Part shown: positions 18,758-27,000 of the stretch, one piece after another
Numbering within the stretch: position 1 is the first letter of the stretch
Layout: every line of letters starts with the position of its first letter
Notes under the pieces: generated by a model
What the model was told of the DNA's origin: nothing
The model's input: the letters and a program-made list of their open reading frames with translations, nothing else
Database searches by the model: none
Translations under genes and position numbers: made by a program
Assembly (NCBI GenBank): GCA_019155205.2
Contig: JAHNZQ020000227.1
Coordinates: forward strand, 1,485,633-1,549,632
DNA from: Gracilaria vermiculophylla
Taxonomy: Eukaryota > Rhodophyta > Florideophyceae > Gracilariales > Gracilariaceae
Direction: 5' to 3'
DNA length: 64,000 nt

Positions 18758-19878
18758 TCATGAGCTCCCTTTCTTATCATCATCGTCCTTCTTTTCCGAT
18801 GATGATGCATTTTCAGGTTCGGCAGAAGCTTTCGATAGCTCAATTGCTCGCCTCAACATTTCTGCATCCTCATCATTGTCAACATCCATGTTTTCGCCTA
18901 TGCCGTACAAATCGTCATCATTGTCTTCATACTTGTCTTTGGATTTAGAGGTATCCTGTTTTTCATTTTCATTACTGGCTGCAGCATCTCCGCCGCCGCC
19001 ATCGGCCGCTTCTTGCGCTGCTCGGGCTTGCCTGTCGCGTTCCTCCTCCATTGATATTCTGAGAACCATGGCCAGCTCGGGGTCTTCAGAGGGGTCAATG
19101 CCATACGGAAAGTCACTCGCTCCACTTTCGCCGGTAGCTGCGCCACCACCACCGCCGCCGCCACTGCTGCGCTCCATGTAGATGTCAGAGTTCATGAGCG
19201 CATCGGCCAAATTCGTGCCCCCAGCAGCAACATGAAGTGCTCTAGAGGTGTCGTTAGAATTGACAGCATCAATGAATGCGTCTATCTTGGTCTGGTTCTC
19301 ACCTTCAAGACCAATGTTAATGACGTCAACTGAAACAGAATTCTTCTTCAAATTCTTTCCTAGTTTAACGAGCGCCTCCGTTTCAACGATCAACGGACTG
19401 CTCACAAACACAACAATGCGCTGGCGCTGAAGATTATTCTGGCGATGTTTGAGAGCCAATTGCGCCTTCTGGATTCCAGCTATGAAGTTTGACTGACCGT
19501 CAAACCTGACATCGTGCATGCAGGTGAAGATTCGCCCTAGATCGCGCGTGGATGTAACGAGGATACGGGCACTGCGACCGGCCAGCGTGAGAAGGCCCAC
19601 CGAGCTTTCCGCGTTGGCTTGCACTTTGGCGGAGCACAACATGTTGACAGAGTCGACCTGGACGGCCTGATGACCACGGAATGCATTTGAAACGCAATAA
19701 ACGGTACATGCGCAGGACGCAAATGTTAGAGTTAGCGACGATCAGCGTTATGCGACCCGCTGTTGGGCTAATCAGAAGAAAGAAGACGGCGCAGACTTAC
19801 AAATCTGGAAGGAGCGAAATCTCCATTCCGACTGAACTCGGAGTTGTCTACGCAGAGAATAGTCGCTTCCAGCCCCAT
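18758..19878 (-). CDS. RPN10: 26S proteasome regulatory subunit RPN10 / PSMD4 (two exons, 328 aa)
   Basis: Ubiquitin receptor of the 19S cap. Exon 1 is 19801-19878, encoding MGLEATILCVDNSEFSRNGD and on to FAPSRF. The intron is 19667-19800 (gtaagt...atcag, phase 0). Exon 2 is 18758-19666. The von Willebrand A domain covers about residues 1-190 (LALKHRQN, VFVSSP and LADALMNSDIY are recognisable). A run of seven or more glycines is at 195-201. Two ubiquitin-interacting motifs follow: DPELAMVLRISMEEE at about 221-235 and EDAEMLRRAIELSKAS at about 292-307. The C-terminus is Lys/Asp-rich. Starting at the internal Met of exon 2 would lose the first VWA strand, so the two-exon model is preferred. Confidence 0.94.
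19667..19800 (-). other. Intron of RPN10
   Basis: 134 bp, GTAAGT donor and TCATCAG acceptor on the minus strand. Joining phase-0 exons restores the VWA N-terminus. Confidence 0.9.
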
Positions 19879-20338
19879 CGTTTACGATAGCGTTCCACGC
19901 GGAAGGCAAAGCACTGTTCTCGGATGTAGAACAAGACGGATCGTTGAAGAGGGGCGGCTCACTTTTGAATGTGTGTGATACAACAGCATGAGCAGCCACC
20001 TTCCAGAGACGCAGCTGTAGACTGTTGATGGCGAGGGGCTTGGAAGCGCACGTATCCGGTTCGCGGGTTTTGTACCGTGGGGTGTATTTAAAAGGGATAT
20101 ACCTGGTACACATGTTACACCTGTCATAGTGGACACACGCACTGTAAGAAACATCAAGGGGTTTATGTTTTTGAAAAAGTCGCAGCTGGGGAAGATTATG
20201 TTGAAGCTATTCATGATTAAACTTGAGAAAAATATCGGTCACAAACACGACCCCGACGCCGACAGTCGATTCTTAGTAACACATTTTCAGAACGAACTTT
20301 AAAATGCTGTTGCGAAGATAGCGAGGAGATAAGTGGGG

Positions 20339-20460
20339 GTTATCACCCGGCTGCGAGGGATGATAACGCCCGAGGGCTATGATATGAACCCGAGGCGCAG
20401 CCGAGTGGTGAATATCATGGCCCGAGGGCGGTTATCATCCTGACGCAGTCGGGTGATAAC
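20339..20460. repeat. Foldback element: three hairpins nested in a 122-bp imperfect palindrome
   Basis: The outer arms pair with each other: GTTATCACCCGGCTGCG at the left equals, with a mismatch, the reverse complement of the right end. Each arm is also a hairpin by itself (GTTATCACCC...GGATGATAAC and GTTATCATCC...GGGTGATAAC). The centre forms a third hairpin (ATGATAT...ATATCAT) bordered by CCCGAGGGC on both sides. No coding potential. Confidence 0.75.
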
Positions 20461-20534
20461 ATGCTTATCATCTGTCCAATCGATTAGCTAGTTTGTAGTG
20501 TTCGCCTTTAGTACTGTATACTTTCCGGCTTTTG

Positions 20535-20626
20535 CTATATCTCGTGCAGGTTTTCTTATATCTTGCTGCAATGCAAGAGATCGGAGCCAAAGTACAAGAT
20601 ATACAAAGCTCTAGTGCAAGATATAG
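20535..20626. repeat. Inverted repeat with a CTATATCT(C/T)G core
   Basis: CTATATCTCGTGCA at 20535-20548 is nearly the reverse complement of TGCAAGATATAG at 20615-20626. Two further related copies lie between them (TATATCTTGCTGCA and a TGCAAGAGAT copy). Confidence 0.5.
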
Positions 20627-21371
20627 GCTTTTCGGAATATTTTCACTTTTCAGACACTATTTTTTGGGGTATATCTAGCTTACACAGTTGATAAAGTCAA
20701 GAACGAATCGTGCTGTAGAAGACAAACGAATGAGTTCTATCGCAAAACAAGTGCATATAACGGGGCACGAAAAGATATGAATATCGTCAGCAGACGCGAT
20801 GGGCAAGACCCCATATCGATAGCACAAACTGAATCATTTGGATATTTTCACTGAATGGGTGAGAAAATCAAAAAACGACTGCTTGAGTGAAAATATGAAT
20901 ACAGACAGTCTGATACTCATCAAAATGTGATCCACGTTTGAAATTCCTCAGGCATTTGTCAACAAACCTGGCCCGTCCTCAATTTCTAGTCTTTCTGTCC
21001 ATATATAACGTAATCTTAGAGGAGCCTGAGCAATGAGCCAATGGCAACATCTGCTCTTTCACTAGTTGTCATGGATGGGTGAGTGTGAGTGCAAGCGGGC
21101 GCCGTTGAGAATGCTATCAGCGATGACAATGGTGCAACAAGCCACCTGAAACCTTCTCAACCAACAATGTACAACATCTCACATCATTCGCACATTTCCT
21201 TGTTGGGCCTCGCGTGTGCCCCAGACTTTTCCAACTGTGCGCAGAGTGCATATGATATAAAGCAATGCTGAGTCAACACTACAGGCTGAACTAAGATGCT
21301 GTACCATTCGGAGGGTTGCCAGCATCTAAGATCCCGCTACAGCGTCGACGGCACCTTACGTTCAAGACAAG

Positions 21372-22067
21372 ATGGCGAACGTCCCGCCGAATATGGCGCC
21401 GCCACAGGGTTATGGAGCGCAAGGCAATGCACCGACGGCGCCGCCAAACTTTCAGCCTAATCAGCCACAGGGTTATGGAGCGCAAGGCATGGCACTGCCG
21501 GCGCCGCCAAACTTTCAGCCTGATCAGCCACAAGGTTATGGAGCGCAAGGCATGGCACTGACTGCGCAGCCAAACTTTCAGCCTGGTCAGCCACAGGGTT
21601 CCTTTTACCCTCGTCCCCCTCCCGCGCAGCCACCACATCACGGAACTATACCGGAGCCGAGAAACCCAGAGCCTGTCGCGGAGAGGACCGCCCCGAGCCC
21701 GTCAAATCCGAATCCCTCACAACCTGCATACCACGCACCGCCACCGTCAAATCTCGGTCACAAGCCCGTAGTAATATCCTGCTCGCAGTGCAATCATCGT
21801 GGACCGACGACGGTGTCTTCGGATAATTGCACCGCTGTCAACTGGGTGCGTACGTAATCGTCTTCTTTTATCCATTGTTTCACACACCTTTGGCACTTCG
21901 TACTGACATCAGCGCCTTTTTTGTGGCTTTCACTTTTTCTCTCGTGGCTCAACTCAGTTACTCTATTCTGCTGTTTATGTTGTTTCTTCTTAGTGCCGGC
22001 CACCGCTAAGCACTCGCACACGTGCTCCAAATGTGGCGGCTTCATCGGCTCCAATAATATGGTCTAA
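21372..22067 (+). CDS. LITAF-domain membrane protein with proline-rich repeats (two exons, about 195 aa)
   Basis: LITAF-like proteins are monotopic membrane proteins of endosomes, anchored by a zinc-stabilised hydrophobic hairpin. Exon 1 (21372-21849) encodes a Pro/Gln/Gly-rich region with three 21-residue repeats beginning PQGYGAQG, then the first half of the LITAF domain with CxxC at residues 137 and 140 (SCSQCNH) and up to AVNWV. Intron 21850-21957 starts GTACGT and ends CTCAG. Exon 2 (21958-22067) encodes the hydrophobic insert (LTLFCCLCCFFLV) and the second CxxC at residues 182 and 185 (HTCSKCGG), ending at TAA. Exon 1 read alone stops right after the first CxxC, so the split model is strongly favoured. 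The splice is in phase 1. Confidence 0.85.
21402..21590 (+). repeat. In-frame 63-bp tandem repeat, three copies
   Basis: Encodes three copies of a 21-residue unit beginning PQGYGAQG and containing PNFQP. Unit length is a multiple of three, so copy changes keep the frame. Confidence 0.9.
21850..21957 (+). other. Intron within the LITAF domain
   Basis: 108 bp, donor GTACGT, acceptor CTCAG, phase 1. Splicing joins NWV to LTLFCCLCC and places the second CxxC in frame. Confidence 0.82.
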
Positions 22068-22420
22068 AGGCGCTGCTAGGTTGGGGCTTCCCAGCCCGTT
22101 TTTGCCATAGGCTACAGATTTTTCCCACACATTTTTCTCGAATGCGTTGTTGGGCATTTCGGTCCACATAATTTTCATTTGAAGTAATCAAGAAAAGAAA
22201 GATTGAGGCCAGTCAGCACGAAGGCACAAAACCGAAATTCTTTTGGAGACCTTGAGTCCTTTGCATGCAATCTCGTATCATTGTAAGAGAATCACTATCA
22301 TGCACTACCAAAAATTTAAATCGGTTCCGACCCTTGACTGCATCTATAAAGACGCGCAAGTTAAATAAATTCAGTTTTCGATACAAACCTCACAGTGTAC
22401 AAGATCTACAAGTCTGCAAA

Positions 22421-22433
22421 AGGATAGGACCAC
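22421..22433 (+). repeat. Left outer direct repeat of the Tc1 element
   Basis: AGGATAGGACCAC, about 28 bp inside the left terminus. Confidence 0.65.
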
Positions 22434-22597
22434 CCCCAAAATACACCTTGTGGTCAATGTGGTTCCCTTTTTTTTTTTTAGGCAGACTACACAGCACAGT
22501 TGCGAATGAAACCAAAGCACTAAAACACACACTACAATATTCATAAAACATTTGTGTAACATTACAAAAATAAAAATAATTTTTATAGCTGTTCAAA

Positions 22598-22610
22598 AAG
22601 ATAGGTCCAC
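22598..22610 (+). repeat. Left inner direct repeat of the Tc1 element
   Basis: AAGATAGGTCCAC. The neighbouring TATAGCTGTTCAAAA is also matched in inverted form at the right inner site. Confidence 0.7.
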
Positions 22611-22733
22611 TTTAGGTAAAGGTTCAATATTTAATTTTCAACGGCTACTTTAATTCCAAAACATGTTTACCTATATAAACAAGATTGTCTAAAACAACTA
22701 AATCATTTTAAAAAGTAAGAAGCGTATCTCACT

Positions 22734-23731
22734 ATGGGTAGAGGTAAGCAACTTTCTGAAGAAAAAAAAGGAAACATTGCAGCCCTATCTATCGTTGGTG
22801 GGAGCTCTAGAGACATTTCCAAAGCACTAGGAATGCCTAAAGCAGTCCTTTTAAACTATTTAATTAAGAAAAATAATTGTGGAAAGTCGAAACGCCCAGG
22901 AAGGCCGACGAAAATGACTGCAGCAATTGCGCGACGAGTGGTTCGGGAAGCAGTGCCGACATCTAACTCATCCAATTCTATTCGTCAAACACCCGATCTG
23001 TCTGTCAGCACTTCTACCGTTCGCAGAACATTAAATCAGAATCCGAATATAAAATATAAAAAGAAAAAATGCACTCCTCTACTAACGGAAACCCAAAAAA
23101 AGAGAATGGAATGGGCTAGGACGTTTGTCACATTAAAATACTCAGACTGGAATAAAAAAACTTCAGCGATGAAAAGAAATTTTATTTGGATGGCCTAGAT
23201 GGCTTTCAGTACTATTTGCTGGCATGGTATAAGGACGCAGAAAAAAATGTTCTCTAAACGTTATAATGGGGGTTGCTCTTTAATGATTTGGGCAGCACTT
23301 TGTAGCAATGGAAAAACAAGTTTAGCCATTCCAGGTGGTACACAGAATGCTAAAGACTACACCAACACCATGGAAGAGTTTTTATTACCGTTTGCGTTTG
23401 AAGTCTACGGTCTTGATTGGAAATTTAAGCAAGACATTGCCTCTATACGCACTGCAAACCACACATGAACATGGTTCCAAAACAATAATATTGATAAAAT
23501 TGAGTGGCCAGCGTGTTCTCCGGATTCTAACCCAATCGAGAAGCTGTGGAGGATAATGGCGCGCAAGTTTATTGCGGTGGAAGGCAATTTTACACTGTAA
23601 GAGAGTTGCAGAACACTTTTACGAAGGAATGGAATTCCATTCAGAAGGAAACGTTACATAATTTAGTTAATTCTATGCAGAACCGTTGCATTGGAGTCCG
23701 ACAGAACGCTGGTAAAACCACCAAATATTAA
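22734..23731 (+). pseudogene. Tc1 transposase pseudogene (DD34E type)
   Basis: The order is that of a full Tc1 transposase of about 330 codons. The N-terminal helix-turn-helix region starts MGRGKQLSEEKKG and runs to the RPGRPTKM linker. The first catalytic Asp lies in FSDEKKF (about 23162) in a shifted frame, consistent with an indel in an A run just before it. The second Asp is in KQDIASI. The catalytic Glu is in SPDSNPIEKLW, 34 residues on. The typical C-terminal end ...TKY* is at 23731. At least two or three frameshifts and in-frame stops (TGA near 23466, TAA near 23598) inactivate it. Both catalytic Asp codons and the Glu are preserved, so decay is recent or mild. Confidence 0.85.
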
Positions 23732-23769
23732 ACGTACTGCAATTCGGAAATAAAACGCTGTTATAATTG

Positions 23770-23782
23770 GTGGATCTATCAT
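23770..23782 (-). repeat. Right inner direct repeat of the Tc1 element
   Basis: Reverse complement ATGATAGATCCAC. Flanked by TTTATAGCTGTGCAAA in reverse, matching the left inner site. Confidence 0.7.
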
Positions 23783-23941
23783 TTTGCACAGCTATAAACT
23801 CGAAATATTTATATCATTCAAAAGTCCTTTGTCTAATTCATTTGAAGCAGATAAATATCAATTACTACATTGACGATGCTACTGTATGTATTTTTTTGTT
23901 AACAATAAAGGTTGCATACTCCCTTTACGTTCAGTTTAAAG

Positions 23942-23954
23942 GTTGGACCTATCG
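23942..23954 (-). repeat. Right outer direct repeat of the Tc1 element
   Basis: Reverse complement ACGATAGGTCCAA, about 30 bp inside the right terminus. Confidence 0.65.
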
Positions 23955-23984
23955 TTATGCGCTGCACAGAAGTACCGATAACTG

Positions 23985-24783
23985 TATAGTTTAGCACAAG
24001 AACTCCAATATTGCTGTAATGACACACGACACTCAAAAACGCGCAGTAACTGCGTACTTGCTAGATATAGGGACCGCTTGGTGGATCAATCGTATTGTAA
24101 TAGGAGCAACCTCCACCAAACTCTCTGTCAAGGCGCATACACGTTTTCTCCCTGTAGCGTCTTTTTCTCGTATTACAATTTGTTGACGTTTCTTCCGCGA
24201 TCGATCGCAGTCGATTTTTAACCTTCATGTTGTGCTAACAGTCAAAAAGCACGCAGTAGGTGCCATTGAATGTGTAAATTCTTAGAAGCAGAAACGAATT
24301 TGAAGAATTGATAGTTGTTCTTCTCGTTCCACAGCCACTTGGTGACGAACAGCAACAATAAAAATGTAAGAAGCTGTAGGAAAAATAAATAGACCCAGGT
24401 ACAGTGACCATTTGGTCAATATCACAGGCGGTCAAACCAGTTTTTGAAAGTTATTCGATCGGGTGAAAGCAACTTATATCTGTTTCTTTGTTCTATGGTC
24501 AGAACCCACGTATCGCTCTGAAGACAATTTTCTCGCAATCCCCACGTGTGGATCGTGTGTTGAAAAGTTGAACCAGGGTAGGGAGTCTGCTCGGAAACTT
24601 CTTCAGGTTTCAGGCAAGGGAGGAAACATTTTGGGCTTACTCAGATAAAGACGTTTTCGTCTTGTTTATGCAATATGAAGCTACTCAAAATCCAAAAGCC
24701 TTCATCATGCTGTTCACGACACCAAACGAAGGCACGAACGCCTACGTCTAGCTTTCCTCCTCAAAAGTACAATCAGCATCAAC
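23985..24783. other. Intergenic, no gene recognised
   Basis: About 800 bp with only short frames; upstream region of the truncated frame at 24784. Confidence 0.5.
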
Positions 24784-25100
24784 ATGTCAGATCCCAGCGA
24801 CCTCAACGCCCAAAGGCGCTCTCGGAACTCGTCCCCGTCCCGTTCGTCTAGAACACGTCTCTTAGCTACAACGGATCCAAGAGTGTCTCCAGATGATCCT
24901 CGGATTACCCCAGGATGGGAAAAACTAAATCTATGCTACCGATCTGAGTTTCTTCGTATAATATGGGCCTTGCAAAACAGCGTTGGTGTCAAGCGTAACA
25001 AAAGATGTTACTTATGTCACAAAACCGTTGTTGCCGGGGTTCAAGAAAATCAGTCAAGCTCCGAAAGTCGTACGCAATGCCGCCAGTGTCTTCAATTACT
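24784..25100 (+). CDS. Unrecognised protein N-terminus, truncated by the gap
   Basis: 106 residues from ATG 24784 to the gap. The start is Ser/Arg-rich (NSSPSRSSRTR), followed by a segment with two CxxC pairs (CYLCHK and QCRQCLQ) that could bind zinc. I do not recognise the family. It faces the transposase frame on the other side of the gap in convergent orientation, so it may be a second gene of the same transposon, but the gap prevents a decision. Confidence 0.4.
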
Positions 25101-25200
25101 NNNNNNNNNNNNNNNNNNNNNNNNNNNNNNNNNNNNNNNNNNNNNNNNNNNNNNNNNNNNNNNNNNNNNNNNNNNNNNNNNNNNNNNNNNNNNNNNNNNN
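25101..25200. other. Scaffold gap of 100 N
   Basis: Exactly 100 undetermined bases; truncates the genes on both sides. Confidence 0.98.
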
Positions 25201-26751
25201 GAATAGACGAAGGTATTGACGAACAAGCCGTAGTATGTGATACACATCAAGAGCATTTCGTCGCAGCTCTCGGTCGCGCACGATACGTTCAAATTCTACC
25301 CGTTTCTCTCGCGCTCGGGTTCCACGCTTCATAAATAACGTTGTAGCGAAGTCGGGACACTCTATGAGGCGCTCGAAGACTTTTTCACTGCGCAACACTG
25401 AGCGTACCATAGATTCGCTTGAAGCAAACCGTGTGTTAGCCATTTTGCACGGTAGCACTGCGGTACGAGGGAGCGCAGGTCTCCCATAGTGATCAACAGC
25501 ATCTCGACTAGCTGCAGGGGGGACTGGGTCTGATGGGAGCTGTAAATTGTGGTGGTCCTTAAGCTCCTTAAAGCGATAATAAAGTTTCGGGTGGTTCCGA
25601 AGCTCACCCACAACGAACGATAGGTCACGTAGTATAGAACTGATCCACGATATTCCACCTAGATCTTGCATAAATAGGTTTGCAACGTGGGTTTGGTCCT
25701 GACAGGAGTGCAGGTGATTATGTCTTTCCATAAGAATTTGTTTAGCTCTCACGCAAGAACTAGTGTTGTCGCTAACAATGCCATAGATGCGCTCCATAGA
25801 TCCAAATGATGATAGAACGTCCTCCAGAATGTTGGCGTAAAACTCCGCCCCACAAGACACAGATCCACTGAATACTGATCGTAGGAAAAACGTTTTCCTG
25901 ACTCGCTCTACGCCCGTCACAGAGAGAAGAACATTGACGACGCTTTCGCTCGTAACGTCAGTCAACCCATCAAATACGAGTGTGCCGAAACAATTGGTCA
26001 GTGTAGAAGTGATAGAAGATTTCAATTCCTTCAGCGTCGATTCGTAGTAGGCCGAAAATTTTCTTTCTGACATTTTGTAGGGTGTGGGAAGTTGGTCACA
26101 TAAGTCAGGATTTAAAATGTTAGCGATCTGATAAAAGAAGTTCTTACCCGGGGAACGGGAGAGAATAGAAAACGGTAGCATGTTGTTCACGACAAAACAA
26201 GTAACGAGCTCGTTGATCTTCGTTCTTTTCCGAAACGAACCTTGGCTTTCCACTTGCCCATTAAATTCCAGCGACGTAGATACATTTCTTTCTCCTGCGC
26301 ACGACCTTGCCGCGTCCGATGATCCGCCTACACGAGAGTTGCTCTTCTTTCCCATCAAAAAAGAGGACGAGTGACCTCTCTTGGTGGGCGTAATCTGAAC
26401 ACCAAACACTTGAGAGTGACCAGTGCGACGCTTACGCTCGCGCTTTAGTAGTGAGCATTCTTGTAGAAGTCTTGTCTTGACGTCTCTTGGTATTTGGGGA
26501 CAGCGCAAAAGATGATCTCCGAGCTGTGTGGCGTTCTCTGTTTTGGCGTACGACTGCCATTCACAGCTTACGCATGTAATGAAGCGTTGAGGCTGGTTGT
26601 CATGGGTGTTGTGTGTTGTTGTTTGTTCGGTGATGCGATTATCTCGGCGTCGTTGAAACCATTCGCTTAAATACCACTTTCGTTTGCGACCGCTATCGGA
26701 AGATGGTGCATGGCTTGTTTCTTGTGGTGACGACGATGGAATCTGCGACAT
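25201..26751 (-). CDS. hAT-like transposase (BED finger plus DUF659-like core), C-terminus lost in the gap
   Basis: 517 codons are open from the chosen ATG at 26751 to the gap. A second Met at 26814 and a farther one at 27000 are possible starts. The N-terminal part has a BED-type zinc finger pattern (CVSCEW...LGDHLLRC) after an Arg/Lys-rich stretch. The middle shows the DUF659-type core: LVFDGLTDVTSESVVNVLL, then a typical GIVSDNTSSCVRA motif. The hAT C-terminal dimerisation region would lie beyond the gap. The frame has no stops, so it may be a recent or domesticated copy. A hAT origin is established knowledge for DUF659 proteins; activity cannot be judged. Confidence 0.75.
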
Positions 26752-27000
26752 CTCACACCGCCAGAGCAACAGACGATTGATGCGAATGGTTGCAGTGTTG
26801 GGACGGCGGGGCATGAATGTGTACAAGGCACAATGTCGAGTATTGTAGCCCGGATGCGATCGTCGGAAGATTGCTAGCTGCGACGGAACGAGAGTGGGGA
26901 ATGCAGAGAAGGGAGAACAAACGAAAGAGAGTATGGCGCAATTTAGACTGTCAATTGCATTTGCCTGCAAGCCAAGATGCAGCGCAGGCCTGCAGTGCAC

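Larger units (their letters stand above)
19879..21371. other. Intergenic region with palindromic elements, no gene recognised
   Basis: Divergent 5' region of RPN10 and the LITAF gene. It holds a set of hairpins at 20339-20460 and an inverted repeat at 20535-20626 (listed separately). The rest is AT-rich without credible frames. Confidence 0.55.
22393..23984 (+). mobile_element. Tc1-type DNA transposon with doubled terminal repeats, 1.59 kb, decayed
   Basis: The left end begins CAGTGTAC and the right end read in reverse begins CAGTTATC. TA follows the right end; the left flank is CA, probably a decayed TA. Each end has two binding-site-like repeats in direct orientation: outer copies at 22421-22433 and 23942-23954, and inner copies at 22598-22610 and 23770-23782, with cores close to GATAGGTCCAC. 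Spacing between the pairs is about 177 bp (left) and 172 bp (right). A transposase pseudogene fills the centre. The element is markedly AT-rich compared with the genes to its left. Confidence 0.8.

Noticed and set aside
20339..20626. CRISPR-like array
   Set aside because: Repeats alternate in orientation, spacers are not of uniform length, and the genome is eukaryotic.
21291..21641. A Trp/Arg/Leu-rich minus-strand frame with repeats
   Set aside because: It is the antisense reading of the 63-bp tandem repeat in the LITAF gene.
23767..23994. A 75-codon frame at the right end of the Tc1 element
   Set aside because: It runs through the terminal repeats of the transposon and is not coding.
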